Source: Prolixibacteraceae bacterium
Lineage (GTDB): Bacteria; Bacteroidota; Bacteroidia; Bacteroidales; Prolixibacteraceae
Length of the DNA stretch: 64,000 nucleotides
Assembly (NCBI GenBank): GCA_025210775.1
Contig: JAOARB010000020.1
Location: forward strand, 175,028 to 239,027
Direction: 5' to 3'
The notes under the pieces are model-generated. The model did no database searches. It worked only from the letters and a program-made list of their open reading frames with translations, and had not been told where the DNA came from. Made by a program: the position numbers and the translations under genes. Of the stretch, positions 44,294 through 54,262 are shown one piece after another. Every line of letters starts with the position of its first letter. The first letter of the stretch is position 1.

Positions 44294-45307
44294 CTAAGAG
44301 AAACTATAATATTCTTTATACCACTCAACGAAAGACTTTATTCCATCATCAAACGAAGTAAAAGAACAAGTTCCTATTTTATCTTTTAATTTAGTAGTAT
44401 CAGCATAGGTCTGATAAACATCTCCATCCTGCATTGGTAAATATTCTTTCTCAACAACTCGACCACTAAATTTCTCTAGTTTTTCAATAAAGTCTAACAA
44501 TCTAACTGGAGATGAACTACCAATATTAAACACTCTATATTTTGATTCTGCTATTTGACTAATCAATTTGCGTATCGAACCAACAATATCTAATACATAA
44601 GTAAAATCTCGTGACATATCGCCATTGTTAAACACCTTAATTTTGCCGTTAGAGAAAATCTGTTTAGCAAACAACATCGGAGCCATATCAGGACGTCCCC
44701 ATGGGCCATAAACTGTAAAAAAGCGTAATCCTGTTGTATTAAAGCCATATAAATGAGAATACGTATGAGCCATTAACTCATTACTTTTCTTCGTTGCAGC
44801 ATATAAACTTACTGGATTATCAACTTTATCATCTTCGGAGAAAGGAACTTTATCATTTCCTCCATAAACAGAAGAACTTGATGCATAATAAAGGTCTTTC
44901 ACGCCATGATGCCTACAACATTCCAATATATTAACAAAGCCAACTAAATTACTTTGAACATATGAAAAAGGATTGGATATTGAATATCTGACTCCTGCCT
45001 GAGCTGCAAGGTTAATAACAATATCAAACTGAGTATCATTAAAAAGCACTTCTAGTTCATTCATATTAGAAATATCTAAACGAACAAATGAAAACTTATT
45101 AAAAAGACTACTGCTGACTTCATTATTAAAAATCTGTGCTTCACTTTTAACAATACCTAATTCGTCAAGTCTTGAATACTTTAACTCTACATCATAATAG
45201 TCATTGATATTATCAACACCAACAATATTTAATTCATCTTGAAGTAAAATCTTGACTAAATGAAAACCAATAAAACCTGCAACTCCTGTTATTAAAACAT
45301 TTTTCAT
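44294..45307 (-). CDS. UDP-glucuronate 4-epimerase-like NAD-dependent epimerase
   Basis: A 337-residue extended SDR enzyme. The NAD site is GVAGFIGFHLV; VDNINDYYDVELKYSRL is the phrase typical of UDP-glucuronate epimerases (CapI/LspL). The catalytic triad shows as SSSVYGG and YAATKKSNE, with GLRFFTVYGPWGRPDMA downstream. It would convert UDP-glucuronate to UDP-galacturonate. The start codon overlaps the stop of the UDP-glucose dehydrogenase gene by one base, so substrate production and use are coupled. Confidence 0.88.
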   Translation of the reverse strand: MKNVLITGVAGFIGFHLVKILLQDELNIVGVDNINDYYDVELKYSRLDELGIVKSEAQIFNNEVSSSLFNKFSFVRLDISNMNELEVLFNDTQFDIVINLAAQAGVRYSISNPFSYVQSNLVGFVNILECCRHHGVKDLYYASSSSVYGGNDKVPFSEDDKVDNPVSLYAATKKSNELMAHTYSHLYGFNTTGLRFFTVYGPWGRPDMAPMLFAKQIFSNGKIKVFNNGDMSRDFTYVLDIVGSIRKLISQIAESKYRVFNIGSSSPVRLLDFIEKLEKFSGRVVEKEYLPMQDGDVYQTYADTTKLKDKIGTCSFTSFDDGIKSFVEWYKEYYSFS

Positions 45308-46743
45308 TAGTTTCCAATCTTAAAAAGTTCAAATCCAAGATCTTCTATCAATGACTTATCTAAGATATTACGACCATCAAATACAAATGCTGGCTTATAC
45401 ATTTCTTTATATATTTTATCCCAAGAATAAGATTTAAACTCATCCCATTCTGTTAAAATAGCAATCGCATGAGCATTCTTTAAAGCCTCATAAGGATCAT
45501 TATAAACAAAAACAAGATCATCAATATCACTATCAGACAAAACCTCTTTTCCATCCTTCATAATACTTCGATAATACTGAAGTCCCTTAAGATCTTTTAG
45601 TATCTGCTCTTTTGTGACCTTAGGGTCATAGATATGTATTTCAGCACGATCTTGCATCAAGGTATCTGCAACATAAATAGCAGCGGACTCTCTTGTATCA
45701 TTGGTATCTTTCTTAAAAGCCCAACCAAGGAATGCAATTTTTTTACCACTAACTGTATTAAAAAGAGTCTTAATTATCTTTTTCGCAAATCTTTCTTTTT
45801 GATAATCATTAATAACAACAACCTGTTCCCAATAGTCTGCAACTTCAGGCAAATTAAAGTAACGACATAAATAGACCAAGTTTAGAATATCTTTTTGAAA
45901 ACAAGAGCCACCAAAACCGACTGAAGCCTTAAGGAATTTAGCACCAATTCGACTATCAGCACCAATTGCATTTGCGATCTCATTAACATCTGCTCCTGTT
46001 TGTTCACAAAGAGCAGAAATAGCATTTATAGAACTAACTCTTTGCGCAAGCATCGCATTGGCAGTTAACTTAGACAACTCCGAAGACCACAAATTAGTAC
46101 GAATAATCTTCTCTTTAGGAATCCAATGTTCATAAAGAGAAGAAAGCATATCTAAAGCCTGTTGTCCTTTTTTAGTCTCCTCTCCTCCAATCAAAACACG
46201 ATCTGCATTTTTCAAATCATCTATCGCAGTTCCTTCGGCAAGGAATTCTGGGTTAGATAAAATTGTAAAATCATGTTCTGAATCTTCTGCATTTAGAATT
46301 CTTGAGATACTCTCTGCAGTACGCACAGGCAAAGTAGATTTCTCAACAACCACCTTGTCACCTTTTGCATATTTTGCAATATCTCTGGCGCAAAGCTCAA
46401 TATATTTCAAATCTGCAGCCATTCCTTTACCTTCACCATGAATCTTGGTAGGTGTATTAACTGAAATAAATATAATATCAGCATTTTCTATTGCCGTTTT
46501 TACATCAGTCGAAAAGAACAAATTTTTATTACGAGTAGCTGCCACAACTTGATCTAATCCAGGTTCATAAACAGGGAGTTTAGTCAAATCATTATCATTC
46601 CATAAATCAATCCTATTTTGATTTACATCTACCACATCTACGCGTATTTCTGGACAGTAATTTGCAATTACAGACATAGTTGGACCTCCAACATAACCTG
46701 CTCCGATACATGCAATACGTGTTACATTATTTTGTATACTCAT
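45307..46743 (-). CDS. ugd: UDP-glucose 6-dehydrogenase (eukaryote-like type)
   Basis: A 478-residue enzyme making UDP-glucuronate from UDP-glucose with NAD. Motifs: NAD site [62 protein letters not shown], and the catalytic Cys in [18 protein letters not shown]. The PTK...[10 protein letters not shown] and SCFQKD wording and the length resemble animal/plant UGDH more than E. coli Ugd; this longer form is also known in some Bacteroidota. It is followed by the epimerase and preceded by the SLBB export gene, probably one transcript. Confidence 0.93.
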   Translation of the reverse strand: MSIQNNVTRIACIGAGYVGGPTMSVIANYCPEIRVDVVDVNQNRIDLWNDNDLTKLPVYEPGLDQVVAATRNKNLFFSTDVKTAIENADIIFISVNTPTKIHGEGKGMAADLKYIELCARDIAKYAKGDKVVVEKSTLPVRTAESISRILNAEDSEHDFTILSNPEFLAEGTAIDDLKNADRVLIGGEETKKGQQALDMLSSLYEHWIPKEKIIRTNLWSSELSKLTANAMLAQRVSSINAISALCEQTGADVNEIANAIGADSRIGAKFLKASVGFGGSCFQKDILNLVYLCRYFNLPEVADYWEQVVVINDYQKERFAKKIIKTLFNTVSGKKIAFLGWAFKKDTNDTRESAAIYVADTLMQDRAEIHIYDPKVTKEQILKDLKGLQYYRSIMKDGKEVLSDSDIDDLVFVYNDPYEALKNAHAIAILTEWDEFKSYSWDKIYKEMYKPAFVFDGRNILDKSLIEDLGFELFKIGN

Positions 46744-46768
46744 AATGTGTAAATATTATATATCTAAA

Positions 46769-46799
46769 TATTGGATATAATCTTTAATTATATCCAATA
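46769..46799 (-). terminator. Hairpin between the SLBB export gene and ugd
   Basis: A perfect 13-bp stem TATTGGATATAAT / ATTATATCCAATA with 5-nt loop lies 13 nt after the export gene stop. Only weak T-richness follows, so it may attenuate the transcript without ending it. Confidence 0.45.
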
Positions 46800-46811
46800 C
46801 TATATTACAAA

Positions 46812-49247
46812 TTATTTAGTAAGATTTATCAACGAAACAATAGAAATTGCCAAAGTTGACAAAGAAGAACCTATTCCAATCCATTTTACCGTCTGATCAC
46901 CTCTTTTAGGCCTACGAGGAACAATAATTTCAGATCCTGGTTTAATTTTAGGATACTTCTTAAATAGAATAAAATTCTTTGTAACTGAAGTTGTTCCATT
47001 AGGATATACGACATAGACTTTTGATCTACGTGAACGAACATCAAATCCTCCTGATTTATTAATATATTTCTTTAATCTTTTCCCTCGTTTATAAACAACC
47101 GCAATCGGATTCATCACATTTCCAGATATACGAACAGTCTCAATATTCTTAGGAATACTTATCACATCTCCTGCTTCAACTAAAATATCTTTAGAACTAT
47201 GCGGATTCTCAAGTATATCCTTTAATGAGATACCTACGATTTCAGTTTGATCTTTACTCGTATTAACACGAATCTCTTTATTCTCAGACAAACGTTCGAG
47301 TCTCTGGATCTCTATTTTAGATAAAGATCTCTTACGAATTAACATCGCACCATCTACATAAGCATCAGGAGTAGTACCACCAGCTCTTTTAACTATATCA
47401 GAAATATGATCTTTCTTAGAAATAATACTGTAATCTCCAGCGTATAAAACCTCACCTAATAATTTAACAGATCCAAATTTTCTGCGTCCTGGAGCCCTTC
47501 TAACATAAATTACATCAAAAGGCTTTAAAACAAAACGAGCCCCTTCATTAGATAATTTTAAATCTCTATCCACACCAAAACTATAATAATGTGAAATTGT
47601 ATCAGATAACATTTCAGCCTCTTTATTCGAAAGACTTCTTGCAACTTCAATAAATGAAACATCAGCATCGCGTGAGAAACCTCCAGCTCTTACAACTAAA
47701 TCTTGCAACGTCATATTATCAACATACGGAAATTCTCCAGGAGAATTAAGTTCGCCATAAATCTTTACATTTTGAACTTCCTGCATCTCGTAGCGTGAAC
47801 GTATCGTAATAACATCCTCGGAAACCAATTCGACATCATCACTTCCATCTAAAATAGACTTTAAATCAAAAGAGATATTTTCCAATTCCATATTATCTCT
47901 TTTTCTTGTAAGATATCCTCTTTGTAAATATGCATCTTTTCTTAAACCACTCGCCTCATTAATAAGTGAAGATAATTTCATTCCACTTTTTAGTTCATAA
48001 GAACCTGGTCTAAAAACAGCACCTCGAATAGTAACCCTATTATCATATTTATCTAACACTTTTTCAGATAAAACTATATCTCCATTTTGTAAAGGGAAAG
48101 ACGCATATTGTGATTTATCGACAACCTCTATTGATTTTTGTCCATCTATAATTCTCTCAATCTTAACTTTACTACTATAAGCATTATCAGCAAAGCCACC
48201 TGAGTACTTTAATAGATCTGAAATTGTTTCCGTTTTTTCTAACTCATACTTTAATGGTTTTCTAAAGGCTCCTTGTAATTCAACTCTACAACTATAACTT
48301 GGAATATAAACAACATCATTATCTCTTAATTGTATGTCGCCTAGTGAAACTCCTTTTGCAAGGAAATCATACAAATCAATATTTGCAACTACTTTATTTT
48401 CCCTCAACACTCGAACATCTCTAAATGATCCATTTACATTAGGACCACCTGAAGAATACAAAGCATTAAAAACAGTTGAATTTGCTGGTAGCAGATAAGA
48501 GCCAGGTGCAACAGCATCTCCCATGACCACCACATTAATATCATGTTGCCATGACAAAGAAACATCTGCAAATATCGTTGGATGGTTGCCTTTCATACCA
48601 GAATAGATCCCAACCAACATTCTTTTAATTGAAACAACAGCATTTTTATAAGTTTTTCCTTTGACATAAACAGGACCTAAATCAGGAATTAAAATTGCCC
48701 CTGATTTATCTACTTCAATTTGGTATGTTGCCTGTGCATTTCCCCATACTTGGATAACAAATTCATCTCCTTCAGATATAATATAATCATCAGATGCATT
48801 GACAATATTAGAAGGGGTAAATGATATATCTTGACTCATAAAGAGAGAAGAACCGAAAATCTTTTCTAACACAGAATGCTCTGGAGATGCCATATGAGAC
48901 AACTTATTTTGGCTCTGTTGTAGTGTTTGTTGGTTAACACTTTGATGGTTCGAAGAAGAGGTAGTCTTAGCAACACTAGAACTAGAGCTAGAACTGTTTC
49001 CCATACTAGCTCCAGACAATCTCATTTTAAGTTCACTAATTTGAGTATCAGAAGCACCTCTTTGTTTTGCTAAAATCATTGCCTGATCCACAGTCAAGCC
49101 CCTACTACTTATTTCATTCCTAATTTTTGAAATCTGAGCCTCACTTAAAGTAGACACATTAACCGTTGCTGGATCAATACTTTGTGCCAATGAAATTCGC
49201 ACCACCAAAACCACCAGAACAAATAGAAATAGAACTCTCTTTCTCAT
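46812..49247 (-). CDS. SLBB-domain outer-membrane polysaccharide export protein (Wza-like)
   Basis: An 811-residue exporter of the bacteroidetal type. Signal peptide residues 1-21. A helical N-terminal region is followed by a Ser-rich low-complexity linker (about 85-115). The polysaccharide export domain follows (YIISEGDEFVIQVWGNAQATY, about 155-240). Then come about six SLBB-like repeats, each beginning like VVVMGDAVAPGSYLL, VTIRGAVFRPGSYEL, VKIYGELNSPGEFPY, VKLLGEVLYAGDYSI and VRISGNVMNP. A C-terminal hydrophobic helix (about 787-808) ends the protein. It forms the outer-membrane channel for capsule or exopolysaccharide. A perfect sigma-ABfr promoter lies upstream. Confidence 0.9.
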   Translation of the reverse strand: MRKRVLFLFVLVVLVVRISLAQSIDPATVNVSTLSEAQISKIRNEISSRGLTVDQAMILAKQRGASDTQISELKMRLSGASMGNSSSSSSSVAKTTSSSNHQSVNQQTLQQSQNKLSHMASPEHSVLEKIFGSSLFMSQDISFTPSNIVNASDDYIISEGDEFVIQVWGNAQATYQIEVDKSGAILIPDLGPVYVKGKTYKNAVVSIKRMLVGIYSGMKGNHPTIFADVSLSWQHDINVVVMGDAVAPGSYLLPANSTVFNALYSSGGPNVNGSFRDVRVLRENKVVANIDLYDFLAKGVSLGDIQLRDNDVVYIPSYSCRVELQGAFRKPLKYELEKTETISDLLKYSGGFADNAYSSKVKIERIIDGQKSIEVVDKSQYASFPLQNGDIVLSEKVLDKYDNRVTIRGAVFRPGSYELKSGMKLSSLINEASGLRKDAYLQRGYLTRKRDNMELENISFDLKSILDGSDDVELVSEDVITIRSRYEMQEVQNVKIYGELNSPGEFPYVDNMTLQDLVVRAGGFSRDADVSFIEVARSLSNKEAEMLSDTISHYYSFGVDRDLKLSNEGARFVLKPFDVIYVRRAPGRRKFGSVKLLGEVLYAGDYSIISKKDHISDIVKRAGGTTPDAYVDGAMLIRKRSLSKIEIQRLERLSENKEIRVNTSKDQTEIVGISLKDILENPHSSKDILVEAGDVISIPKNIETVRISGNVMNPIAVVYKRGKRLKKYINKSGGFDVRSRRSKVYVVYPNGTTSVTKNFILFKKYPKIKPGSEIIVPRRPKRGDQTVKWIGIGSSLSTLAISIVSLINLTK

Positions 49248-49334
49248 ATAATTATTTAGTAAATTTTACAACAACACCTACCTTCTATGTATAAAGGATA
49301 TATCAATCATTAACTTATGCAAACCATAAGATTA

Positions 49335-49365
49335 ACAAAAGTAAGCACATCTGTTTAGAACGCAA
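49335..49365 (-). promoter_or_regulatory. Sigma-ABfr-type promoter of the SLBB export gene
   Basis: Minus strand: TTTG (49365-49362), exactly 19 nt, TACTTTTG (49342-49335), a full consensus match just past the end of the cobalamin operon. Leader is about 80 nt. Confidence 0.75.
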
Positions 49366-49393
49366 ACATATTCTTTATATTGTTACTAAAAAA

Positions 49394-50476
49394 CTATATT
49401 TTCTTCTCAATTAAATCTCCATCTTTACTAACAAGAATAACCTCTAAGTCGATATCTTTAAGAATATTTTCACATTTGGAATAGCATAACTCTATTATAT
49501 TTTGATAGAAAGCTTCAGTAGAATTCATCGGTATAATACCAGGCACTTGTCCAGCCAATTTTACATTCCTAATTTGATTACAAACCTCTTCAGCATATCC
49601 ACTCTGGAATGCAATATCAGCTAACCACTCCGGAGAAAATCTTACTTTATGACTATGTGTGTCTAAGTGTCCCTCAGCCAATTTTACAGCCTTTCCTAAC
49701 ATTAGACACAATGACACTCTTAAAAACCCTTTTTCTCTAATAATTTTCAATGTCTCACCAATAAAATTACCATATTGAATAAAGCTATAAGTATCTAGGT
49801 TAGGGTATTTCAAACGAACAAATTTTTCACTTCTACCACCTGAATTCAGAACAACATGTTCTACACCATTAACTTTCAACAAATTAAGTCCCTGTTCAAT
49901 AGATGCAACAAAAGCTTCTGAAGAATAAGGTTTAACAACGCCAGTTGTTCCAATAATTGAAATGCCTCCAATTATACCGACTCTAGGATTAAAAGTCTTT
50001 TTTGCAACCTCTTCCCCATCAGGCACAAAGGGTTCTACTTCGAATCCACCTAAATAGTCATATTTAAAAGCGAGTTTATACAACATCTTAGTAATCTCTT
50101 CTCTAGGAGTAGGATTTATTGCTGCTTCTCCAACCTCTAAAGACAACCCTGGTAGCGTCACTAATCCAATACCGACACCTCTCCGAAACGTAACACCAAC
50201 TTTCTCAATTAGTCTAACACGACACCCGATCTCTAAACCATGAGTATCATCTGGGTCATCACCACCATCTTTTGTAACACTAGCAGATGCGACATCCCCA
50301 TCTCGAAACAAGTTATATACATCAAATTCAACATATTCACCAGTAGGAATCTGTACACCTATAGGAGATCCTATAAAATCATCAAACAATTGTAATGCAG
50401 CAGCTTTCGCTGCTATAGTAACACATGTTCCTGTACTATAACCACTTCTGAGTTTATTTTTCTTTAAATCAGACAT
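49394..50476 (-). CDS. cbiD: Cobalt-precorrin-5B C1-methyltransferase
   Basis: A 360-residue enzyme of the early-cobalt (anaerobic) corrin pathway, adding the C1 methyl group. The N-terminal family signature LRSGYSTGTCVTIAAKAA is clear, followed by VTKDGGDDPDDTHG, GVGIGLVTLPGL, INPTPREEI and GIIGGISIIGTTGVVKPYS. It is the last gene of the cobalamin operon and its start overlaps the end of cobK by 8 nt. Confidence 0.95.
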   Translation of the reverse strand: MSDLKKNKLRSGYSTGTCVTIAAKAAALQLFDDFIGSPIGVQIPTGEYVEFDVYNLFRDGDVASASVTKDGGDDPDDTHGLEIGCRVRLIEKVGVTFRRGVGIGLVTLPGLSLEVGEAAINPTPREEITKMLYKLAFKYDYLGGFEVEPFVPDGEEVAKKTFNPRVGIIGGISIIGTTGVVKPYSSEAFVASIEQGLNLLKVNGVEHVVLNSGGRSEKFVRLKYPNLDTYSFIQYGNFIGETLKIIREKGFLRVSLCLMLGKAVKLAEGHLDTHSHKVRFSPEWLADIAFQSGYAEEVCNQIRNVKLAGQVPGIIPMNSTEAFYQNIIELCYSKCENILKDIDLEVILVSKDGDLIEKKI

Positions 50477-51218
50477 CGTTAAGAGTTTTAGTTAAAGTTA
50501 TAACATCATCTACAATCTCATCATATAGAGGAAGTTTTGGTCGTTTCCAAACGTATAAATCAATTCCTAGATCCATTGCAACCTTAGCCTTTAATCCAAA
50601 ATATCCAGAACTACCACTCTCTTTCGTTACCATTGCATCGATGTGCAGTTCTTTCATTAATGACAGTTGATCATGAAAATCCATATCTAAAGGGAAATAG
50701 AATAATCGATCTTCATCAACACCATATTTATTTGCCAACTCCTTCGAACGACTACAATCAATTATTCTATAATATAATTCTGAATTAAAACCTCTATTCA
50801 TATAATGAGGAATATTCTGAACACCAGTCATTACAAAAATACGTTGATAATTACATTTAAGTAATGATTCAATAATGTGATCTAATGATTCACAGTAATG
50901 GATACACTCATGTGTGAATTTATCATACTTACGCTCGTATCGAACAAGTCTCAGATCCAACGAATGACACACATCAAAAATATTACGATGCAACTCTTCC
51001 GCAAAAGGATGAGCTGCATCAATAACCAAAGAAACTTTCATATAGACGAAAGCCTTCTTCATCTCTTCCATATCCATGGCACCAAAGCGATACAAACCAT
51101 GATCGCTAAGCTTAATAGACACCTTCGTTTTTGTGGAATAGACATAAGGTAGGTCCATTTTATCCAATACCTGAACAACATTTTTCCCTTCAGTCGTTCC
51201 CCCAAATATCCAAATCAT
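50469..51218 (-). CDS. cobK: Precorrin-6A / cobalt-precorrin-6A reductase
   Basis: A 249-residue NADPH-dependent reductase of the corrin macrocycle. The signature IWIFGGTTEGKNV at the N terminus and LVIDAAHPFAEELHRNI are diagnostic. Later segments are YRIIDCSRSK, VTKESGSSGYFGLKAKVAMD and KRPKLPLY. It could equally be called cbiJ, given the anaerobic partners CbiD and CbiG. It starts 9 nt after the CbiG-CobM fusion gene. Confidence 0.93.
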   Translation of the reverse strand: MIWIFGGTTEGKNVVQVLDKMDLPYVYSTKTKVSIKLSDHGLYRFGAMDMEEMKKAFVYMKVSLVIDAAHPFAEELHRNIFDVCHSLDLRLVRYERKYDKFTHECIHYCESLDHIIESLLKCNYQRIFVMTGVQNIPHYMNRGFNSELYYRIIDCSRSKELANKYGVDEDRLFYFPLDMDFHDQLSLMKELHIDAMVTKESGSSGYFGLKAKVAMDLGIDLYVWKRPKLPLYDEIVDDVITLTKTLNDV

Positions 51219-51227
51219 ATCAGATTA

Positions 51228-53039
51228 CTATGTTCTATAAAGGTGTTTAAATTCGTGTGCATAAAGACGTGATAGACCTTTTCTATTACCAATAGCCTCA
51301 CCTACAACTATCAAGGTTGTTAGCGTAAGGTTATTCTGTTTTACGATTTCAGCCAATTCTTTAAGCGTTCCCCTAAAGATCTTTTCATCTTTCCATGTTA
51401 ACTTATAACAAACCGCAACAGGAGTATCTTGATCGTAATGTTGTAGCAACTGTTCTTGAACAGAATCAACTAAAGTCGCACTCAAATAAATACACATGGT
51501 ACTTTTTGACCTAGCCAACTGATGTAGTTTCTCTCCATCAGGCATTTTAGTACGTCCCTCTCCTCTTGTTAAAATAATCGTCTGTGTCTTTTCTGGAATT
51601 GTAAACTGTGATTTCAGTTGTGCTGCAGCAGCTTGAAAAGAAGAAATACCAGGGGTAATATGACAAGACATTCCATGTTTTTCCATGATTGCCATCTGTT
51701 CCTGAATAGCACCATAAATACATGGATCCCCAGTATGTAATCGTACCACAAAGAGTCCTTTATCGTAAAACTCTTTCATTAGTTCAACTTGTTCTTCCAA
51801 ATTCATTGAAGCTGAACTACGAACAACAGCTCCCTCTTTTGCATATTGAGTCAATTCTTTTGGAACCAAAGAGCCAGCATAAAGGATTAAATCCGCAGAT
51901 TGAAGAAAGCGTTTCCCTTTTACAGAAACCAGTTCTGGATCACCAGGACCGGCACCAACGATCTCCACATGACCAGATCTTAAATACCCTAAATCGATAG
52001 ACAAAGCCAAAGTGTAATCCATTCCTTCTACTTTTCCTTTTGATTTAGGTATAACAAGAGCTCGCGGATTCACACTATCATAAAGAGCTGAAGCCTCACT
52101 TACACCATAGAAACCAGTATGTTTAAAGACCATCTCGGAACGATTCTCAATAGGAACCCCATTTAATTGATCTGCTGAAAAGGTATTAAAAGAGACATCC
52201 AATTTTCTTGACAAAAATATTAGAGCGTCCTCATTTGCCCTAATATCAGCACTATTCAATGAAGTGATCGCCTCCAAATAAACACCTTTTTCTTCTAGCT
52301 TGTTTGCTACTTCTTCAAACAATAATTCACTCGAAATACCTTTATGACATCCCATGCCTAAATGCATAACCTTAGGAATCCAACACAAAGACGGAATAGC
52401 CCATTGATGGTCAAAAGGAGAGACCTGTAAAACATAATCGTATTCAGACTCATCAATATCCTCTTTTGAATAAAAAACATCAACAAATTCTGGTTTTGTT
52501 CTTTCTAAGAAGGCGGTCCCTTTATCTTTAATTTCTAAAAGTAAAGCACCTCTTTTTTGGTTTACAAAAGAAGATATAACAGAGTTTAACGAACCATTAT
52601 TGATCTTAGAAGCATAGTCATAGTCCCGACCTATGGTATCCAAGGACCACAAATCTAAAGTATCACTTGCTGTAGTTATAGCTGCAATACCGCCTAGTAT
52701 TTTTGCAATATCCCTTGCTAAATTATTAGCGCCTCCAATATGACCAGAAACAACAGGGATGGCTATTTTACCTAAAACATCGATATTAACAACTGCAGGA
52801 TCAACTTTCTTATCTACAAGATATGGTGCAATGGTCCTAACACAAATCCCCAAAGCACCAATAAAGATAAATCCATCATATTTTGTATGATTCTCAGAAA
52901 ACCATTCAGCAATACTTGGAATTTTGGCCCCTTCACCATGTTTTGAACTACTAAATAGTTCAAAATTATTATATTCTTTGCAAAGAATCTTTCCTGTTTC
53001 TGTTCCTCGTTGAGAAGAAGAAATTACAGCAATATTCAT
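51228..53039 (-). CDS. CbiG / precorrin-4 C11-methyltransferase (CobM/CbiF) fusion
   Basis: A 603-residue bifunctional corrin enzyme. Residues about 1-350 are CbiG, which opens the delta-lactone of cobalt-precorrin-5A: FIFIGALGICVRTIAPYL, KIAIPVVSGHIGGANNLAR, ITTASDTLD, then the C-terminal HLGMGCHKGISSELL domain. Residues about 356-603 are the S-adenosylmethionine-dependent methyltransferase: VEIVGAGPGDPELVSVKG, LILYAGSLVPKEL, VRLHTGDPCIYGAIQEQ and CHITPGISSFQAAAAQL. Fusing the two consecutive steps may aid channelling. CbiG marks the pathway as cobalt-early. Confidence 0.93.
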   Translation of the reverse strand: MNIAVISSSQRGTETGKILCKEYNNFELFSSSKHGEGAKIPSIAEWFSENHTKYDGFIFIGALGICVRTIAPYLVDKKVDPAVVNIDVLGKIAIPVVSGHIGGANNLARDIAKILGGIAAITTASDTLDLWSLDTIGRDYDYASKINNGSLNSVISSFVNQKRGALLLEIKDKGTAFLERTKPEFVDVFYSKEDIDESEYDYVLQVSPFDHQWAIPSLCWIPKVMHLGMGCHKGISSELLFEEVANKLEEKGVYLEAITSLNSADIRANEDALIFLSRKLDVSFNTFSADQLNGVPIENRSEMVFKHTGFYGVSEASALYDSVNPRALVIPKSKGKVEGMDYTLALSIDLGYLRSGHVEIVGAGPGDPELVSVKGKRFLQSADLILYAGSLVPKELTQYAKEGAVVRSSASMNLEEQVELMKEFYDKGLFVVRLHTGDPCIYGAIQEQMAIMEKHGMSCHITPGISSFQAAAAQLKSQFTIPEKTQTIILTRGEGRTKMPDGEKLHQLARSKSTMCIYLSATLVDSVQEQLLQHYDQDTPVAVCYKLTWKDEKIFRGTLKELAEIVKQNNLTLTTLIVVGEAIGNRKGLSRLYAHEFKHLYRT

Positions 53040-53064
53040 ATATATATTTTTACACTCTAAACAA

Positions 53065-54252
53065 TTATTTTTTCCTCATTACAATCACAGTTACAGGATT
53101 GTAATCATCTAATGCTATTACAGAAGATTCCTCCATAATATAATTCATTGCCGACAAACACTCAACAAATACTTCTGCGCTTTCTTTTTTAACCGCATTG
53201 GTTGCAATGATTCCCCCATTTTGTAGGCAATCATCCACAATCGTCAGAATTTCTTTTAGTTTACCACCATGACCTCCGATAAAAACTGCATCAGGTGAAG
53301 GAACTAAACTATGATCTACATCAATGAAATCTCCTATTTCATAATTAATTCCAGGGCATCCAAATTTAGAGACATTACCTTCTATTAAATTCTTAGATTC
53401 CAACCTTTTCTCAAACGCATAAATGTCAAGATGAGGATACAATCGCTTAGCCTCAACAGAAACAGATCCTGTACAAAAACCAACATCCCAGAATACGCGT
53501 TTTTCATACAGTCTCATTAAAGAGATGGTATGTAATCGATAAATAGGTTTGGTCATCATATTAGGTCTACCATCTAAAAAATCAAACTGATCATTTGGAA
53601 TACCTATTGTAAAATCACGACTTTTGTTACGAATAAGGATTAAATTATTTAATGATGCAAAAGAAGATTGACTACATTCCTGTAATGTTAACTTCAATAA
53701 CCTTTCTTCTGTTCCACCTAAATTCTCTCCTACATAAACATCATAATTATCAAATCCATGATCTAAGAGATGCTGCGCAATAACTTCAGGTCTTTTCTTT
53801 TTATCAGTAAGGACACCTATAATTCTTTCATCTCTTATAAGCATCTCATCTAATCGAGCCCAAGGTCTGCCAGTGCAACTAACACAAATCATCTCTTCAT
53901 AAGGTAAACACAAACGATGTGCATGCATCTGTAAACTATTAAAATAGGGATAATTTACAAACTCAACCTCAGCAAAATGTCTTTTAAGAGTAGCTCCAAA
54001 ACCATAAAAGAATGGATCTCCAGAAACAAAGACTACAATAGTATCACAATCTATAGACCTGTACTTCTCAAACACACCATCCAAAGGAACAGTAACAGAA
54101 ATCCATTGATGGTCATCTGGAAGCAAATGTGATACACGATCATAATGACGAAGACCTCCAGAGAAATATATATTTTGAGATATTAAATCTTTAATTTCTT
54201 CTGAAGGGATATAATTCGATGTATCTGAGATTCCTATTAATACAAATTTCAT
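53065..54252 (-). CDS. cobL: Precorrin-6Y C5,15-methyltransferase, decarboxylating (CbiE-CbiT fusion)
   Basis: A 395-residue two-domain enzyme. The N-terminal half (about 1-200) is the CbiE tetrapyrrole methylase: DTIVVFVSGDPFFYGFG and CVSCTGRPWARLDEMLI. The C-terminal half (about 205-395) is the CbiT methyltransferase/decarboxylase with the SAM motif VFWDVGFCTGSVSVEAKR, AFEKR and AVFIGGHGGKLKEIL. Gly-to-Cys variation in the SAM glycine loop (GFCTGS) is worth noting but seems tolerated. Gaps to its neighbours are 10 and 25 nt. Confidence 0.92.
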   Translation of the reverse strand: MKFVLIGISDTSNYIPSEEIKDLISQNIYFSGGLRHYDRVSHLLPDDHQWISVTVPLDGVFEKYRSIDCDTIVVFVSGDPFFYGFGATLKRHFAEVEFVNYPYFNSLQMHAHRLCLPYEEMICVSCTGRPWARLDEMLIRDERIIGVLTDKKKRPEVIAQHLLDHGFDNYDVYVGENLGGTEERLLKLTLQECSQSSFASLNNLILIRNKSRDFTIGIPNDQFDFLDGRPNMMTKPIYRLHTISLMRLYEKRVFWDVGFCTGSVSVEAKRLYPHLDIYAFEKRLESKNLIEGNVSKFGCPGINYEIGDFIDVDHSLVPSPDAVFIGGHGGKLKEILTIVDDCLQNGGIIATNAVKKESAEVFVECLSAMNYIMEESSVIALDDYNPVTVIVMRKK

Positions 54253-54262
54253 ATTTAGTATC

